Assembly (NCBI GenBank): GCA_963691815.1
Contig: OY829663.1
Coordinates: forward strand, 6,483,523-6,547,522
Direction of reading: 5' to 3'
Source: Echiichthys vipera
Lineage: Eukaryota > Chordata > Actinopteri > Perciformes > Trachinidae
DNA: 64,000 nt
Shown: one piece after another, positions 26,000 through 40,194 of the stretch
How the letters are laid out: each line of letters starts with the position of its first letter
Numbering within the stretch: position 1 is the first letter of the stretch
Made by a program: the position numbers and the translations under genes
Notes under the pieces: model-generated
Databases searched by the model: none
Told to the model about the DNA's origin: nothing
Seen by the model: only the letters and a program-made list of their open reading frames with translations

Positions 26000-27617
26000 A
26001 ATACTCCAGCACATTTAATGAGTAGACAGGGACAGGCCAGATGATGGGTTGATTTAATCATCTGTTTCCTACTGTGTGATTTGGGTTGTGTAGAGCTGAA
26101 TAGTATGACTTGCGGGGCCGGTTCAGGAAATATTTGCCACTCTCACTGCCTCGAGACATACCTGATGCCCATCAATTAAGTAGCTGCACTCTAATACCAC
26201 TTGGTACATATTTTAACATCCTTTCTCCGCCCTTGAAGACAAGCCTGAACACGTGTCGAGACGGGATATGCGTTTTGGATGGAGCCGTAACTGTTCACAT
26301 AACAATTTTCTACACAATTAACTCCCTTTCAAACATTTGCACGCCTCTCTGCTGACCTTCTTATCCAACCGATCTCAGTAAATGTGGAATGAGGTGGGAC
26401 AACACTGAAATACGCATAATTAGCCACAATCTCTCCTGTTGTTTAACAAAAACGTACAGGACACTGAAAACATACAAAAGGCCTTCTTTTTTTCGACAAT
26501 TCACATTTTCTTTTTGCAAATTAGCTACTAGCAGCGGGTGATTTCATATGTAAAAAATAAGTCATTGTCAACTAATACAGCCTTACGTGACAGTGATAGC
26601 AGGAGCGATGTGAACTAGACAATTTGATGTCTCTGTGAGTCCAATAGTTAAGTGCCGCAGAGCCGGCTTTCACAGAGAAAAGCTGGCTCACTGTCGTACC
26701 ATTAAGACGTTTTTGTGATAATTTCAACAAATCAGAAAATCTAAACTTTTAAGACCTAGCAGTGCACATTAAGTATCCATCCCTTATGAAAATGCATGAA
26801 TGAATACCACAGCTCTCCGTGGCTTTAAAGTATAAAGAACATGCCAAAGAGAGACAGCGGCAACGTGATGAACTACCAAACTCAAATACAACAGGCTGCT
26901 GTTGACCAACTTCCAGATATTCTATGTACAGGAAATAAAGACAAATAGCAGAAATCACCCCTTAAATTCTCATGTGGACATTACTTTATCTGTGTCTATG
27001 CCAAGATATTGTCATTGGCAAATTCAGCTCACTTCCACAAAGCTAGCTAGCTACAAAGCTATCTGAGTTTCACTTCTTGTAATTTCCCTCTTCCTTGTTC
27101 CTGATCTGTAGTACACATCCACATCTGGTCTGCGACCTCGCACATCCTTCTCCACACATCCCACTCCAAATATTCATGTGATTGACAGCTGGGGAACTAA
27201 CCTGGTCCCAGTTCTTAAGTGTTTTAGGCTTGCTCATTTTTAATGCACCTTTTGAGAAGGAAAAGGTTTTAAAAACAAGCCAGTCTTATTTAAAATTGGA
27301 CAATTCCCCAATAATGTACGATTTAGAGTTTGATGTTGCAAAAAAAAAAAATACAACTATTTTAAGAGTTCCACTTTATGAGCCAGTCTCTATGCACTCT
27401 GGCATGCAGTCAGCTCAGATCTCTTTTTACAGCACAGTGAATAAGGCTTAATTGGTTTCATTTATGATGTTGAACAAAGTATGCAGAGAGTCGATTGATC
27501 TACGAGAAGCTTAAAGCGGATGCGACCCTGCTTTTAAACCCCTCCCCTGCCTTTTCCAGCTTGGTCTTCTCCATTAGTGTCCTTCAAGACTGTTCATAGC
27601 AGTGCTAACAGTTTAGT

Positions 27618-28622
27618 CTACACTCGAATCTCGTCATCGTCGTCATCGTCATCCATGAAGGTGAACTCTTCCTCCCCATGTGGAGAACTGTACTTTGCGC
27701 TGTCCGTGTCACCATCGTGGAGATGATACTGAGGTTTCTCCTCAGTGACTGAGCCGGCGCTGGACACGGAGCAGCTATCCAGGTTGTGGTGGTTGTTCCT
27801 GGTTTGTAGCTCTGGGGTGTAGGGATCAACCATGGGCTTCTGCTGGTACATACTGCGAGGTGGCCTTGCAGGGGCCTGCTCCTGCACTTCATCATCATCT
27901 ATGTGAGGAATGAGGGAAGGAGACCCGTGGCCCTCGCTGCCCTTGCCCTCTTCGTAGCCGAGGTCGTCCTCCTCCCAGCCTTTCTTTTCCATCACGCTCA
28001 ATATATCTCCGAGCATGGAGGGCCCCAAGTCGATGTGGAAGGACATCATAGACTCTGCGTGCTTCATTCCGCCTCCCTTAGGCAGGGAATGAGGCAAATC
28101 TGTTAGTTCGCCGAAATTACGCTCTTCAAACTCTGCATCCAATGTCGCCATCGCTGCTGCTCCATTTACCGGCTTACTTTCAATTTCAGACAGCCTCTTC
28201 ATGGGGCTTGAGGAAACACTCTTTGGCAGTTGGTTGCCTCTGTTAATGTCCTCATCGTTAAGGTAAGGCAGGGATATGGCATTTTTCACATAAGTGGATG
28301 AGCCCCCAGAAGGCGCCATCATATTGTACTCATACTTATCCCCCCGGTTTACTGACTGAGAGCGCTTGCTGCTTCTGAAGGTGCGGGACAGTAGCCCTGG
28401 TTTGGGGCCCGGGGAGCTCTGCTTTGGCTCGGGCTCCCTGGGAGGTTCCCCTGACCGGGTGCTAAGAAAGGAAGTGTCCCCAAAGGCATCCCCTCCTCTC
28501 CCAACGTGCATGGTGTGGCGGAAGTCCCCCAATGGAGCGCTGATCATCTCTGCGGTCAGGTCAATCCGAGACCGCCGCTTCGACTGGTTAGAGTTGTTCA
28601 CAAGCTGCTTGAGAATAGGCAT
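27618..28622 (-). CDS. cdc42ep4: Cdc42 effector protein 4 (BORG4-like), complete coding exon
   Basis: Encodes 334 aa in one exon, close to the roughly 356 aa of the mammalian protein. The N-terminus MPILKQLVNNSNQSKRRSR matches the CDC42EP family start, so the ATG at 28620-28622 is secure. The CRIB motif ISAPLGDFRHTMHVG is at residues 27-41, with the conserved I-S-x-P, F-x-H and H-V-G positions intact; it binds GTP-loaded Cdc42 and RhoQ/TC10. A basic, serine-rich segment (SRTFRSSKRSQSV) lies at 79-91, and a conserved block MKHAESMMSFHIDLGPSML at about 186-204 corresponds to the septin-binding region of BORG proteins. The acidic C-terminus (seven Asp, 324-330, then EIRV) singles out family member 4. 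The family links Cdc42 to septin and actin organisation at the cell cortex. The frame is intact with no signs of decay. The a/b paralogue of teleosts is not resolved. Confidence 0.97.
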   Translation of the reverse strand: MPILKQLVNNSNQSKRRSRIDLTAEMISAPLGDFRHTMHVGRGGDAFGDTSFLSTRSGEPPREPEPKQSSPGPKPGLLSRTFRSSKRSQSVNRGDKYEYNMMAPSGGSSTYVKNAISLPYLNDEDINRGNQLPKSVSSSPMKRLSEIESKPVNGAAAMATLDAEFEERNFGELTDLPHSLPKGGGMKHAESMMSFHIDLGPSMLGDILSVMEKKGWEEDDLGYEEGKGSEGHGSPSLIPHIDDDEVQEQAPARPPRSMYQQKPMVDPYTPELQTRNNHHNLDSCSVSSAGSVTEEKPQYHLHDGDTDSAKYSSPHGEEEFTFMDDDDDDDEIRV

Positions 28623-28811
28623 GATGGCAGTCTGTCACTTATAATCCACAGGGAGAAATTGAACTAGCTTCTGCAGGAGTTCAGGACAGTTTCTTCCAGA
28701 GTTATTTGGCAATTGTGTGCGATGTCGTCAAAGAAAGTATAATTCCAGGTGTTTAATGTGTGCAGCCATTCTGGTCCCCCAGCTCAGGTTTCATCTTAAC
28801 GTTGGATCAGC
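28623..28811 (-). other. cdc42ep4: Probable 5'UTR part of the cdc42ep4 coding exon
   Basis: On the minus strand a pyrimidine-rich stretch ends in CTTCTTCATAG at 28812-28822, followed by GCTGATCCAACG. That is a good 3' splice site 189 bp upstream of the ATG. It fits the vertebrate gene layout, in which a non-coding first exon is spliced to a single coding exon. Inferred from motif and family structure. Confidence 0.55.
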
Positions 28812-31800
28812 CTATGAAGAAGAATAGAGCGTATTAAAACCACATTATGTCTTTGGCAGGCAATTTGGAAACATGTAATTAATAACAGACACAATTTTAT
28901 TCAGTGGAAAATGTAACATGCCCCTTCAAATGCTTTTCAAAAGAGCTTTGTCTATTCATGTTCATCACTGTTGAAAACCTTGCTCTGTCCTGAACTGGAA
29001 ACTTTTGTTTGAAAATGAACTTACTTGAGTGGTTCAGAATGAACAAAAGCTTTTAAAATTCACAAGTCCATGAGGGTGTTATGTAATGGTGAAGAAAAAG
29101 GCTTTCTGGTACAAAGTTCACAACACCTCCACCTTACTAAAAACCAGTTCCAATACCCCCACCGAAGTAAGTTCCCTCTCAAATGTGTCAGTACAATTCT
29201 TTTGGTCCTTTTTTTCCCTTTTAGCTTGTCCCAAAAACTCTAATAGGCTACTGTCACATGTAATTATCAAAGTGGCTGCAGTGTCCGCTGTCTCTGCTGT
29301 GCTTTAGTTCCTATTTAGGCCCCTGACTGTTACATAACCAGCGAGACAGGATACTGGGAGTCGGAGCAGTTCAACCTGGCAGGAATAATAGAAAGAAAGA
29401 AAGAAAAAAGAATGAAGTGGAACAGGATTTCTTCGGCATGGATACACTTACAGAACAGCTCATTCTGTTCTAACTCTCCTATCACCAAGAGATAAAATGT
29501 CTTTGTGTTCCTCTCTCAGTGTTAGCTTTTGTCTTTTTAGCCTTGAGTGTGACGATTGAGCACCTCCAAAATAAAATATTTGATTCTGTCTATCACTGCT
29601 TTATTTTATGTTTTCAATGAACGCACATCAGTAAACACGGTTGACCTGCACTTTCATATCGGTTCTGCTGATGCCTATGTCACAGATTAAAGGAAATCAT
29701 GGTCATTTATCGTAGCTCAACATGATCCTGTGCTTACACTAATAATCAGATGGAATAATGATATTTCGTCTCATTTCATAGACCAAACTGTCCTCAAGTA
29801 ACCAGTGACTCCAGCCTTGAAATGTGATCTTGAAGCAGAATCAAGTGGAGAAGAACACCCACTAATGTGCTAGCTACAGTCCACTAGTTCCATATGTCAC
29901 TGACATTAACAAGGGTTTCAATTGTTTTAGCCAGACAGCAATCCCATCATTCTCTGTGTTTTCATACTGGAGCTGAAGCCCACGCTCTAGGCCCTGTATG
30001 CGTATCCCCACAGTGAATGAAAGGGGGGCTTCACTCAACAGTGTTCCAAAGAAACGTCACCCATGAAAACATTTGCATCTCTGACAAGAACCCATTCAAT
30101 TGGAAAGGCAACTGTAGCACTAGAGGGAACAGTGGGGGGTTTGATCGATGATAAAAGCTAGCTTTTTTGTTCACTCCTGTCCTCTTTTCAAAAGAGAGAT
30201 CATCCCCAAAGAGAACTGAACTCGTTTCCATTGCCAGAGGTTTTATTATCTATATTCAACAACTTCATTCAAGATTTCTTTTGTAGTTCTGGTGCTAATG
30301 ATGGAGATGCACTGTCCCCACAACAAAAAGATGGCACAAAAGAAGGCCTGACAAAGAGCAAACACATTAACAATAGTACTTGAAAAGCTTATTTTCAAGT
30401 TCTATTGTAAGAAGACATTTGATTTCAAGTTCACACCCTTACACGTGACAACTGAAATGGGCTTACAGTTACGAAAGCTATTTAAACAGCAACTGGATGC
30501 CTAATTATAAGATTATAGCGCACAGCAAACAAATGGCCACAGAGTCCCTCTGAGCGGACCCATAGTGGTTAGATTAATGCAGTATGATCTATTATTAGCT
30601 AAACCCTTTATTACTTCATGCCTTGTGCAGTAGCCAATTAGTATCAGCTGCACAAAAGACTGCTGAATGTGTGACTGACCACTCAAGACAACTCATCAAA
30701 TGATATGTTTCTCCCCACTGCTCATAGTTTTGTATTTCTCTATGGCAACATCAGAGCATTGCACAGTGACTACCCACTGCGATTGGAGCTTCCTGTCGCT
30801 AAGCCGGGCCGGAGACAGCAAGAGAGATTTTATCCCCTACATGGAGAAAACTGCTCATTCACATGGATTCAGATGGATGGATTAACCCTTCCTGGTGGCC
30901 ACATGCAGGGCAATAAGACAATCACCATGGTGCTATAGCTGAAGGGGAATGTCTTTGATGTGCCTTGTCACTCTAAGACATTCAACCTCAGCATAAAATA
31001 TGTCAGTGGGTGCTCAAATATCAAAAGGTGCGAACCCCACACCTTAAGTCATTCTAGGAAATGGCCCGTTTAATGTCTATTAGGGCCCCTTGGCGTTTGA
31101 TGAGGAATAGTTTCAAACCCCCTCAGGATCATCAAGACCCCATTATTGTGAGCATTACAAAAGATGAAGTATGGCCCGCAGGCAGTCCTGTCATATTCAG
31201 TTCTCGCCTTTCAGTACTTTTAAAACGATAACTCATGAAGGATGGCAGTGTTATGCGAGTTCTACGGTTTCAAAATCCAAGAGACCATTTTAAAACTCTG
31301 AAAAGTGCTTTCAAGTTCTGCATATAAAACTGTGTGTTAAATGTTCTTAGGAACATTGAGAAGTCAATCAATGCTTTATCCAAATCAAGGTTAGACATTT
31401 AACTTCAGCCCCTTTTTTAAATCCATACATAATCTTCTTCTTCTTGATAAAAGAACATGCAAAAGACTAATCATATTTAACTACCATGCAAATAAATTAT
31501 GTTATCTCGGGAGGAAAATTTCCTCCAATGTTTTGGCTATTCATCGATCAGTTATGACAATTCTTACCATTAGAACAATTTACTTATTTCAGGGCTCTAT
31601 TTCTTTAATACTTGGAAAATCTACTAAATTGTATAATAGAGGGGATCCTGAACTGTCAGGCAGAGAGGGATGTGTTTTGTTTCAGATCTCCATGTTACTA
31701 TCTTAAATCTTAACCTTTTGGACTTTTCCACTATCACGTCAATATTGGACTGGGATTGATGTTCTAAATCAGTTGCTGGCTCTTGGATTTTGTGAACAAT

Positions 31801-34017
31801 GAGAGAATAATATACAACTGATTAAAAATAATTTAAAGTTTGAGCTCTATGGCCCTGAATTCTACTTTGTGATTCCGGTCTGGCCTGTTTGGCCCATTAG
31901 CACATTCTCCATTCAGCTGGGGGCTAAATTCCATCTCAGCTTTCCCTTATCAGGCTCATGGACCAAAACAGACAAAACAGGTCAAACTACTAGGACAAAG
32001 CTAATAATAATATATATATACCAAAACACACAAATAGCTGGACATACTTGTGTTAGAAGACTGAAATATGCCCAAAGAGGTAATAGGTATTATCTTATTT
32101 GTTTGAGTTGAGTATTATTGCCTCAGCCCGCGTGCCAGCCAGTGACGAAGCCTTTATGTAACCGAGCACTCAAAGTGCCACATGACTCCAGCTCAAACTG
32201 AGACAAGCGGTGACAGGGCCATGAATGATTAAGCGCATCTTATGTCGCTGGCAGACTCTGATGCGCGCAGAATGACATCATAACAACCACCATGCTCATC
32301 AGCGTTCAGTCTCACTCTTGTAATCCCATGGATCACAGGCGCCACACAGTCGTCAGCCACCCATGCTACTTTCTCTCCTTCTACATGATGAACGGGGGAA
32401 AGAGGCTTTGATTGCTTAACCAATCACATCTTGACTACTGTCTGGTTTTACTTTTGATTGCGTTTTACATTTTTAAAAAGAGAGACAGGGAAAGAGTCCA
32501 TGATTCATTCACAAGGTGGAAGCTTCCATGCAAGAGTTACAAGGATACATGCAGAGTAATTACACAACAGTTATAGGACCCCAACTACTGTCTTGCAGGT
32601 TACCTTGATAGCTATAGAATAAAAAAAGTTATGATATGCTTCTCCTACTACCTACCCAATGACAATGAAAAACCTATATATCGGTTACCGAAAGGTTGTA
32701 TCAAAGCCAGAAAAATGATCAGATAAAGCCAGTAAATTGCAAACAACATGCAGGGATGTTTTTGAATAGTCAATACAGTATATAAAAAAATGTTGAGTAG
32801 TTTATGAGACTGTCTTAAAAATGAATTTTCCCTTGCAGAGCATGTTACAGGGCACAAAAGAGCAGGGAGCTGATTCTAAATGCTGCAAACCATAGGCTGC
32901 ATTAAAAGATGGATGGCTTGCCAGCTCCCCGAAAGTGAAGCCAAAACATCTTGATTGCCCCCCTGGTGGCTGGCTGCAGAATAGGTCATAAATCCTATCC
33001 TATTGTGGCTTCCCTTTTGTGCTGTGGGAGGAAGTGGAGATGTGTCGTCCATCTTTATGTCTACGGTTCAAACTGGAGAAACGGGAAGTCTGTGCACGCA
33101 GGGGTATAGAGTTTTAGTATTAATAGTATTTTCACCACCACTGCCCATTCCTAACCCTATTCCAGAATTCTATTTGGGCAAGAAAAAGTAGTGGTCATGC
33201 TTTGATTTGAAATACTACAATATGTTTAGTTCTTATAAAGTCTCGCTTTGTCCTCAGTTGTCCATTTTTTCAATATCATGTTCAACAGAGGGACTCTGTC
33301 TGAGCAGTAAGAAAGCCTCTGCTTTGTTTAACCTTGAATCTGCTCCATTCTTCAATCCTATTGTCAGCAACATTCATTTGCAAATGAATATGAGCCCGCC
33401 AACAGCATCTATGACATTGCTAATCAATTAATCAATAGAGCTGCATAAGAATAGAAAGTTCTCAACTCCGACAAAGAAGGTCAGCAAACTTCATTTGCAG
33501 CTACTTTGCAAGGCCCATAACCTCCAGCCCAAACATCTGATTCCCACGGGGGGAGAGGGAGGGAGAGGAGGCGGACAGAGCTAACACAAATAACAACGTG
33601 GACACAGTCTGTTCTTCAGTAGAATCAGTAGTGCACATTATTCATTATCATCATAATATCATCTATAATTTGATGTTTTTTTATCTTAAAATTATTCTGG
33701 GAGTTGCATTGCTGGTGTCTAAGCACACAAAATGTTATGTAAATAAATATGATGGAAAAGTTTTGTTGTCAAAGATGATAGAAATGTCTAAAAAATGAAG
33801 AGCTCATGAACTATGTATAGACCTCATTCTGCCTCATATGCTATAGCCTTGGTGTGAGCTCATTAGCAAAGTTGCGCTGTGCTTTTCCAAGCACCTCAAA
33901 GTTTCCTCCAGTCCAACCCCCGCTTAATTGTCCTCAACTCGCTGCAGAGATAATGGATGATGACAACTTATTTTTGTTAATGCAGCACACAAACTCAACA
34001 CAGCTTTGAGTTATATC

Positions 34018-34501
34018 CAGGGCTCGACAGTAGAAGTTGCCAGTCTAGCATTGGCAAACATTTTGAAAAACTGTCAATCGGTTCTTGGCCTTTGGTTGCA
34101 CATAAAAAATAGGACAGGAAAAACTCAAAAATCTATTTAAATTTAAATTCAGACCGGGAACCAGATAACTACTTGTGACAGTGCTTTATGTTCATTGACT
34201 TGCGTGTGCACAGGCCTTTTTTTGGACAATGGCAAAGCAAATTAAGCTGTTTAACTATGGAGTGAAAATTTTGACTAACAACATAATGCAAATTGATTGG
34301 ACTGAAAAAAAAGCAGATGGACCTGAATGAAAAACAAAAAGGACAATTGTATGTCATATTTATATTATTAGGCTGATGTATAACTGCAGAGTACCCTAAT
34401 TACTCAAATAAGGTGAATACACATTTTCAGTTCCAGCAAACAAAAGCTAATGCCTGGTTGCAAAACCGGCAATCATTTTTAAAAGTTAGTGCTGAGCCCT
34501 G
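34018..34501. mobile_element. hAT-like MITE, 484 bp
   Basis: The ends are imperfect inverted repeats: CAGGGCTCGACAG at the left and TGCTGAGCCCTG at the right (CAGGGCTCAGCA when reversed). Eight-base flanks GTTATATC and ATTACATA match at 5 of 8 positions, compatible with a decayed 8-bp target-site duplication of hAT elements. It has no transposase frame, so it is non-autonomous. Confidence 0.65.
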
Positions 34502-37500
34502 ATTACATACCTGAAAAGTGAATCAGAAGGTCTAAAAATGTATGACATTTGACGCAATTATCTACAATAGTGTGCCAAGCTGTTACCAACACAACACTAT
34601 GTAGTAAGACAACCTTTGTTCCCAGGTACTACCTTATTACTGCCTGCTAGAAGGAACCGGTTCTTCCTGTCCAACTTCATATGTAATCACACAGCTCTAA
34701 GGCTAACCCAGTATGACAAAGGAAAGAAATATCTTGAACAGACGCAGACGGAAGGATGTGAATGATAAGAAGGAGAGGTTCCAGGTGTTTAAGAAAGCAT
34801 TATCCCACGGTAAACAGATCGAACACATTTAAAGCACACCCGGAGTGCTCTGAACTCACTTATTCAACACAGTATGAAATTTCTGAGAGGAAACCGTGAG
34901 CATTAACAGTAAAGGTTGTAGCCCCTCCTGTTATATCCCGAAACAGCTGAACGAAGGCGATAATCAAGATGAAAAATACTATACACACATAACTGGACAC
35001 TTGGAAATGGCATGTGGTTCTACATCGCCCTAATGTTTTATAACAGTCACCATGACCCGCTTTGTTTTGCTAGTTAATTCATAATTTAAGCTAATTAAAA
35101 ATGTATTTGAGCATGTGTTCTTGTTCCACCAGGAGAACAAAGGAGATCACAGCAAGTTTAAGAAAGAAAAATGCAATATAAATGTTAGTTATTCAGTGGA
35201 CAGAGGACTTCCATGTTTAACAGTTTTGACCGGCATATCACCACAACTCACTGTCCTCCTTAGCGGAGTATATCATCATTAATCAATTATTCATACATAG
35301 TTTTATTATATTCTGAGGAAGATTTGAGTTGTGAAAGCTAAAGACAAATGATTGCGCTTTATGAGGGGAGAAATGAGTTTAACATGTTTGTTAGACATTA
35401 GGGATTACGGGTTAAATGTAAATGAAACATGATTTGATTAAAATTAGAGGGCTCCTGAGGGCTGGATTAAACTTTAATTAGCCAAAACCTCAGTGTCAAC
35501 AGACTTGTCCGCACATGACACAGTGCTGTTAAATTAAACTCTCTGTCCTTAAGCATTGAGGAGTTACAGAAAAACATGCGTCTTCGATAATATAGTTGTT
35601 GGTGTTTATTTGAATATCCTTATTAGAGAGAATGTGTGCAATAATAAAGTTAATATTACATGTTAGTTGCCACAATTATGTCACATTATGTCCTGCAAAA
35701 AGTCATGCTAGTCACAATTGAACAGTGGCTTCATAACCAGATACAGACAAATGTGAGCAACTGTGCATATATTAATATATGGCAAATTGCTAACATGATT
35801 GCAGTAAAAGACGGTGGAGTTAGTGCAGCTCAAAGAAACCTGAAACTTAGGTAGAGTTCAGAGGTAAAGTGCTCTGATCACCCTGGGGTATTGACTGCTT
35901 AATCTGCAGAAGACTGAGAAGATAGTGAACACTCATCATGTTCATATATAATACCTTTGGGAGACAAGTTCAAACATCTGGGCCGGGAAAATGTACCGAC
36001 ATCAGCACAACAGTTGCCCAAGTGCTACATGCCCTCTGAATGTGTGTTACGGCGCACCAGCCTCCAGGGCGCCAGTGCTGCACGGGCAGAAACAAAACCA
36101 CAGGCGGATTAAGGGCAGCATGTTCGACGTAAGCAAATAAAACCAGCATGCCTGAGCCGGTCCTCTGCTCTGCTGTCCTGAGCTCCTGTCAGGGAAACTC
36201 AACACCTCAGTCCATCCAGAGAAACACAAACAAACAGACCTCATGCTGCCCCTCCAGCCCTACTCCAAAATCAATCTACTATTGCTTTTGGTGTGTTGCA
36301 CAAGCTCCTGTTATGACCCCGACAGTCACACCCAGTAAACACAACCGCCACCACTGTCTAAATTGAGTACATTTTTTTTTTTAATCTTTTCAAATCCTGA
36401 GATCCAGAAGCAGAGGACAGGCTTCCAAACGCTGTCTCTCCATTTGCAGTCAAGCTGGTATTTTATAAAGCGGTTACAGTTGGACAAATCAGGTTAGATC
36501 CTGGATGGCCTACCATGCTGTGCTCCAGCTTAACGGCTAAAAACAAAATAGATAAATGACCATGTTTCTTAATTATATAATAAGGAATTGTCAAATCTAA
36601 TCTCCTGGGAGTTTGTTTTGGGGAAAAATAACACCCTCTTCCCCATGTGTGGATAATATACAGATACAATACCGCAGGGATTTATGTAAAAGGGAAAGGC
36701 ACAGATGGCGGCACTGAAGAGAAACGCACCCTCAAAGGGGAGGTGGAGGGTGTCACCGCATTGGATTCACTCAGCCATGCCAGCACGGCGACAGACGCTC
36801 TTTCTCCGTGTCCCGCGTCAAATGTGCCCAAACCCTCATTAAGCTTACAGTGAAGGGATTGTACTCTACTGTGTGTGTAAGTGCGTGTACACGAGAGTAC
36901 ATGTCTAATTAATCATTGAAATCTGGCCCATCAGTCTCTGACAAATAGACAGCATTCACGCCTGGTACCAGAGTGCAGGATCTGAGCCAAGTGGTTGAAT
37001 TAACCGCCCAATAGCTGCTGGACAACAAAACAAAGCAGAATTTCTACTGAGGGTTGTGCTAAAAAAAAGCAAAGTGGAGATACAAAATGCTCTGTTACAG
37101 CAGGGATCCTAAAGTCACAGTTGGCTTGCACTAGAGCTAATAAGTTCAAATAGTGTACTGGCAATATTGGCTGCTATTTTTATTTTTTACAAATTAAGAG
37201 TTTAAGAAGTACTAACATGTTGCTCAGAGTAGGACCTTTGGGAAACAAAACATGCCAAATCAGCGAAAAGATAAGCCGACGCCGGTGTGACAATCTACAA
37301 ACTTTGGTGATATCAGCACAAGGCTTCTCAGTGTGACCAGCAGATAAGTGACCAGCTTCTGAACTGAGTCAGCTTCTCAACGCCTCCTGGCATCTTTTTT
37401 TTTTAGAAGCAGCCTCCCCACTCGAGTAAAACAAACTGGCTATAAAGGCCTCAAGCACCGAGTCCTGACTAACAAGATGAGTTAATAAACCCCCATGGTG

Positions 37501-37776
37501 CTAACTTTAATGACACCTACAGCAAACAACAAAATGTGCTGACAAAAGAGATCACACAGGCGCACAAACATGGCCACTTCAACCTGATAATAGCAATTCG
37601 CAAAAGCAGTTAACAAGCGTTCAAATCCCAGAGCAGGACAGAGATAAAGACTCCTGCCCTGCTAAACACACGAGGACTGGTTTGCTTTCAGCAGCTCGGC
37701 TCACTGAGACAGAGCTGATCTGTGTGCATGCAAGAATCTAATATGAACTCGATATGTGCACAGCGACTTTATGTCT

Positions 37777-38068
37777 AGTGCTGGCACAATGAGTCAATTA
37801 ATAACTTTTGATAATCGTGTAAATGTTTTTATTATTCATGAAGCAAAAATATAAAATATCCTCTGTCTCAGCTTGTCAAATGTGAGGAATTGCTTATCGT
37901 TTTGTGTTAAATATCCCTGGAAATTGAATATGTGGATGTTGGAGCAGGGGTTGGACAAAACAAGGAATTTGAAAATGTCACCATGAGCTTTGGGAACTCT
38001 TGCCAAGTCGTTTCTTCACCATCTTTTGAGCATTAATTGGATTAATAGGAATCATTAGTTGTAGTTCT
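37777..38068. mobile_element. Non-autonomous hAT-like repeat, copy 1
   Basis: I recognise the common teleost element with ATTAATCGATTA-rich ends and the internal motifs CTCAAATGTGAGGA-like, AAATTGAATAT and GGACAAAACAAG. Here it runs from AGTGCTGGCACAATGAGTCA to ATCATTAGTTGTAGTTCT. The ends are eroded and no transposase is encoded. A second copy in opposite orientation is at 55261. Confidence 0.7.
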
Positions 38069-38447
38069 ATAAAATAAAATGCCAAAGGAAAGGTAAATAC
38101 TATTACACAAAACAACATAAAACCCAGAAAATTAATGTCACCAATGGCTCCTTTGAAACGTGTAGATTTGTTGTCCAGATGACAAAAGTGCCAAACTCTG
38201 AAAGATGTTGGGAATAGGCACCTGATTATGTCAGGAAAGTCTTTGAGGTATCACCAGTTCCATCTTAACTTTTCCATCTTTCTTTTATTTGGTTGTCTAG
38301 CTGTCACATCTGGCATGCTACTTTGATTTGGCAATCAAGCTACAACTTGGATTTCCTGGAAACATACAGTATGTCTGCAAGCATAAAGTTTTCATTAGTG
38401 AAGCGTACACAGATGGCCTGCTGTGGCTGTGTTTGCATTCAAGTGAA

Positions 38448-38449
<2 letters not shown>

Positions 38450-38499
<50 letters not shown>
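38450..38499. repeat. (GT)n microsatellite
   Basis: About 25 uninterrupted GT units within the presumed cdc42ep4 intron. The cysteine/valine-rich reading frames over it are artefacts. Confidence 0.97.
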
Positions 38500-38501
<2 letters not shown>

Positions 38502-40194
38502 GTTTGTATGTGTGCAAAGTGAGCACTAACTTCAAAGTCCATTAACGGTTTTTGCTCAAACTGCCATAAATAGGTTCAAGGTTCATCGGGGAGAGTTGGC
38601 CTCTGAGTCACAAACAAATGGCTCAAAACCAATCACACACACACACACCCTGTGGGTTCCCAAATGGCAGACAAAATGGATCTGTTACTGAGGAAGCAAC
38701 AATTTCACACAAATTACAATAGAGGAGAAAGAACAAAAAACAAAGCAGCAGAACAGGGGAAGACGCAAACCAAACCCTTTTGGCACACCCAAACCACATG
38801 CACGCACCTACGTATAAAGACAAACATTTACGTGCACATAGACACACACATGCACAAGATGGGGATCAAAGGTGACCCACATGACTCTCTATTGACACTA
38901 ATATACAAATAATTTAATGCAAAGAGACAAAGCCTTGAGATGCTTATCCTTCCAGGTATTGTAAAACTTCCACCAAAGTCCATTCACAGCACTGAAAGGC
39001 TGACCTAAAATGTCCTCTGGAGCCTCGGGCAGGAAGATGTGCAAATCTTTATTCATAAGGAAACCACTATTTCTCACGGGATCATCAGACAACCACGATG
39101 AGATCCCACAATAGTTCATGTGACCGTTCCCATCTCCTGATCTAGTTTTCCCGGCATGGATTTGTCCTCTCGTGGGCACAGAGGTGACCACAGTTCCGCC
39201 AACAGCCCTCCTTTGTCTTTTCAGTAGGCCTGAGAGAGAAACCACCTGTTTCTGTGTTGGTACAGAGTCGCAAAACAATGAGAGCTCGCTGGACTGTAAA
39301 CAGGCCAAAGCCTGGACCACAACGGCCAGCTGCACATTTGTGTGCGTTTTCAATATATGACCCAGTCAGAGTCGAGTCAACATATATTGGACCAATCGGG
39401 GCCCTGCTGCTTAAAACAATATTGTACCAGTGACGAACTGGAGCGGAGGGAAACTTAATCCAATCATTCGTGGTTAATGTTTAACTGTGTATTCCAAAGA
39501 AGCCAGCGTTTGTGCTGCTACAGATGACAGAGCTGATGAAGTAGTGACTGGAATTTAATAGGAATGTACAAGAAAGAGCGGTCCACGGAGTTTCTTATCA
39601 GACTGTTCGATTTACACAACTCAGCTGATAAACCTGCTATAGAGTTCTGCAGGAACGAGTCCTAAATCCCTTAAGTGAGTCAGCATTTTGGCAATAAATA
39701 AGGTCTGTTTTTGATGAATGTGTAATATATTTTAATGTTTTGTTCTGAGATTAAACACAGCAGTAGAAAACCCCACTTGTACATGTCTTGAAAAAGGCGG
39801 TGCTAGCAAATGGCTAAATGAGACAACGGGCGTACACGCCAAGAAGACTAGCGAACTGCTATGGCATAAGCTAATGGGGATCCTTTAATAAAACATAAAA
39901 CGCCGTAAAACTGAAATCAGTTACAAGCTAGTGAGTGGTGTGGTTTGTTTATAGCCTAATGTTAGCTTTTTACTTCTGGCATTTACGCTCCAAAAATGAT
40001 AAAAGTAGCGTTCAGTTGTGAAGGTTATTCTGCTGTAGTATCATAAACTTTTGTTTGCCACAGAACTTGCCTTAATGCCACTGGCTTTTTGTCAAGGGAA
40101 CCCATGGCAATGCTAACTTCTGGGTTTGGGGCAACAAAATCTTTTCTTATAAATGTATCACATGGAGAGATGAATTGATTTACACCAATATTAC

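Larger units (their letters stand above)
24970..27617 (-). other. cdc42ep4: Putative cdc42ep4 3'UTR
   Basis: A/T-rich non-coding DNA between the stop codon and the first AATAAA on the minus strand. It contains a G-rich tract at 25951-25999 (C-rich in the transcript) and a GATTGACAGCTGG segment at about 27180. No other gene is evident. The extent is inferred, not shown by the sequence. Confidence 0.35.

Noticed and set aside
27903..28644. Plus-strand frames opposite cdc42ep4
   Set aside because: Shadow frames of the secure minus-strand coding exon.
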